Source of the DNA: an uncultured Rikenellaceae bacterium
GTDB lineage: Bacteria; Bacteroidota; Bacteroidia; Bacteroidales; Rikenellaceae
Length of the DNA stretch: 6,431 nucleotides
Direction: 5' to 3'
Assembly: GCA_947054185.1 (NCBI GenBank)
Contig: CAMRVW010000115.1
Location: 1 to 6,431, forward strand
Below the pieces are notes generated by a model, which was given only the letters and a program-made list of their open reading frames with translations, did not search any database and was not told the DNA's origin. Position numbers and translations under genes: made by a program. Numbering within the stretch: position 1 is the first letter of the stretch; every line of letters begins with the position of its first letter. Below, piece by piece: positions 5,715-6,431 of this stretch.

Positions 5715-6431
5715 CTAACAAAGACAACTTGTTTTCAACAATATCCGATGCCGTATCCAATTCCAAACCGCTTATCATCCCCAACTCCGAGTCGACAATA
5801 TTGCTTATTGTGCCATCCGCTTTAATATAATAAGCATGTATTTTATCCGGCCCCACAATCGCCCCCGGCGCTATTATGCCGGCTGTCTCTTGCGGTTTTT
5901 CCTCATAGGCTTTATGCGCTTTCAACAAAACATTAAATGCGGTGATAATATACGGGCTATGCGTTGTCAGGGTAACAGAACTCTCACTTCTTGTTATCTG
6001 CGTTGCATTATTAATCGCCCTGACAAGATATTCCACCAAAATCTGCTGTGACTCCGGGAAAAGATTCTGCTCAGGCTCTTCAATAAACAACTGGGTGTTT
6101 CTGTAATAATGCACTTTGGCAAACTCAACAATATCATTCTGTCTTGATTCATCCGTTGCCTCCGCATTATTCAACATCTTTAGCACCTCGACAACGTTGT
6201 TCTTGTTCAGCCCGGTCACGCGATTAAATATCGAGCCTCCGGTAAGATAATCGACCATAACCATAATAGGCAATACCGACTGCACACCGCTTGATGCATA
6301 AAAAGGCGATATCTTCAACCGCGCTTCTTTCTGCCTGAGCACATCGCCATAGTCGGCATCATAATAATAATCCATATTATCTATTATCCTCAAATCGATC
6401 GGATGCTCTTCCGTATAATTTTCTTTGGCCT
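5689..6431 (-). CDS. AAA/OLD-like (AAA_21-type) ATPase, C-terminal part, cut by right edge
   Basis: The frame is open to the window edge, so the N-terminus with Walker A lies outside. 246 full codons are visible; numbering here starts at the first one. YASSGVQSVLP (44-54) resembles the signature motif of SMC/ABC-type ATPases. TQLFIEEPEQNLFPES (112-127) is Walker B with two Glu (117-118) in the style of OLD-family 'IEEPE' proteins. TLTTHSPYIITAFN (153-166) is the H-loop region with His157. Only about 90 residues follow His157, ending in a short helical tail, so no C-terminal TOPRIM nuclease is present. A TTG at 6393 or ATG at 6375 could be taken as start, but coding sequence clearly continues upstream of both (for example ENYTEEHPID). 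Such ATPases typically sense or load on DNA or RNA and license a partner effector; here the partner is the overlapping putative nuclease. The AT-richer composition than genes to the left suggests acquisition by transfer. Confidence 0.85.
   Translation of the reverse strand, partial: AKENYTEEHPIDLRIIDNMDYYYDADYGDVLRQKEARLKISPFYASSGVQSVLPIMVMVDYLTGGSIFNRVTGLNKNNVVEVLKMLNNAEATDESRQNDIVEFAKVHYYRNTQLFIEEPEQNLFPESQQILVEYLVRAINNATQITRSESSVTLTTHSPYIITAFNVLLKAHKAYEEKPQETAGIIAPGAIVGPDKIHAYYIKADGTISNIVDSELGMISGLELDTASDIVENKLSLLDEIIYGEA

Noticed and set aside
6391..6393. TTG as start of the ATPase
   Set aside because: The frame continues to the window edge with plausible protein, and motifs expected upstream (Walker A) are missing, so the true start lies outside.
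5217..6431. Identification of the pair as Septu, PARIS or RloAB
   Set aside because: The small protein has no visible HNH, TOPRIM/DUF4435 or RloB features, and the ATPase N-terminus is missing, so naming a known system is not supported.
1..6431. CRISPR array, tRNA, rRNA, IS element or att repeats
   Set aside because: No regularly spaced repeats, cloverleaf, transposase frame or paired terminal repeats were seen on either strand.

Overview
The window looks like a stretch of a Bacteroidales (Bacteroidota) chromosome of fairly high GC. The evidence is a near-perfect Bacteroidota-type promoter (TTTG-N19-TATCTTTG), start codons without clear Shine-Dalgarno sequences, a lipoprotein of a transglutaminase-like type familiar from gut Bacteroidales, and a long RelA/SpoT protein with a degraded hydrolase domain. 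I cannot name the genus; families such as Muribaculaceae or Barnesiellaceae would fit, but that is a guess.

Layout. (1) Bases 1-211 lie downstream of relA on the minus strand. They contain no clear ATG-started gene, but one minus frame (122 down to the left edge) reads like part of a secreted FISUMP-like protein cut off by the window. (2) Bases 212-2362 (minus) encode a 716-residue RelA/SpoT-type (p)ppGpp synthetase that has lost key hydrolase residues. (3) Bases 2363-2501 are a divergent intergenic region. A strong plus-strand promoter and a weaker mirror-image minus-strand promoter share one 17-base palindrome there. (4) Bases 2502-5141 (plus) encode an 879-residue lipoprotein with an N-terminal transglutaminase-like domain, a beta-sandwich-like linker, a second degenerate copy of the transglutaminase module and a possible thioredoxin-like C-terminus without cysteines. 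(5) A strong bidirectional terminator at 5160-5193 separates it from a convergent unit. (6) Bases 5217-6431 (minus) hold a two-gene unit: an AAA/OLD-like ATPase, cut off at the right edge, overlapping a small protein with a PD-(D/E)xK-like nuclease pattern.

How they fit together. relA and the lipoprotein gene are ordinary chromosomal genes transcribed away from each other from one control region; nothing shows a direct functional link. The right-hand pair is clearly more AT-rich (a sampled 60-base line is 40% G+C, against 60% for a sampled line of the lipoprotein gene). Its genes overlap, so they are probably co-translated. An SMC/OLD-type ATPase with a putative nuclease is the architecture of many phage-defence modules. 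That pair is the best candidate here for a poorly described system, though its function is inferred only from motifs and gene order.
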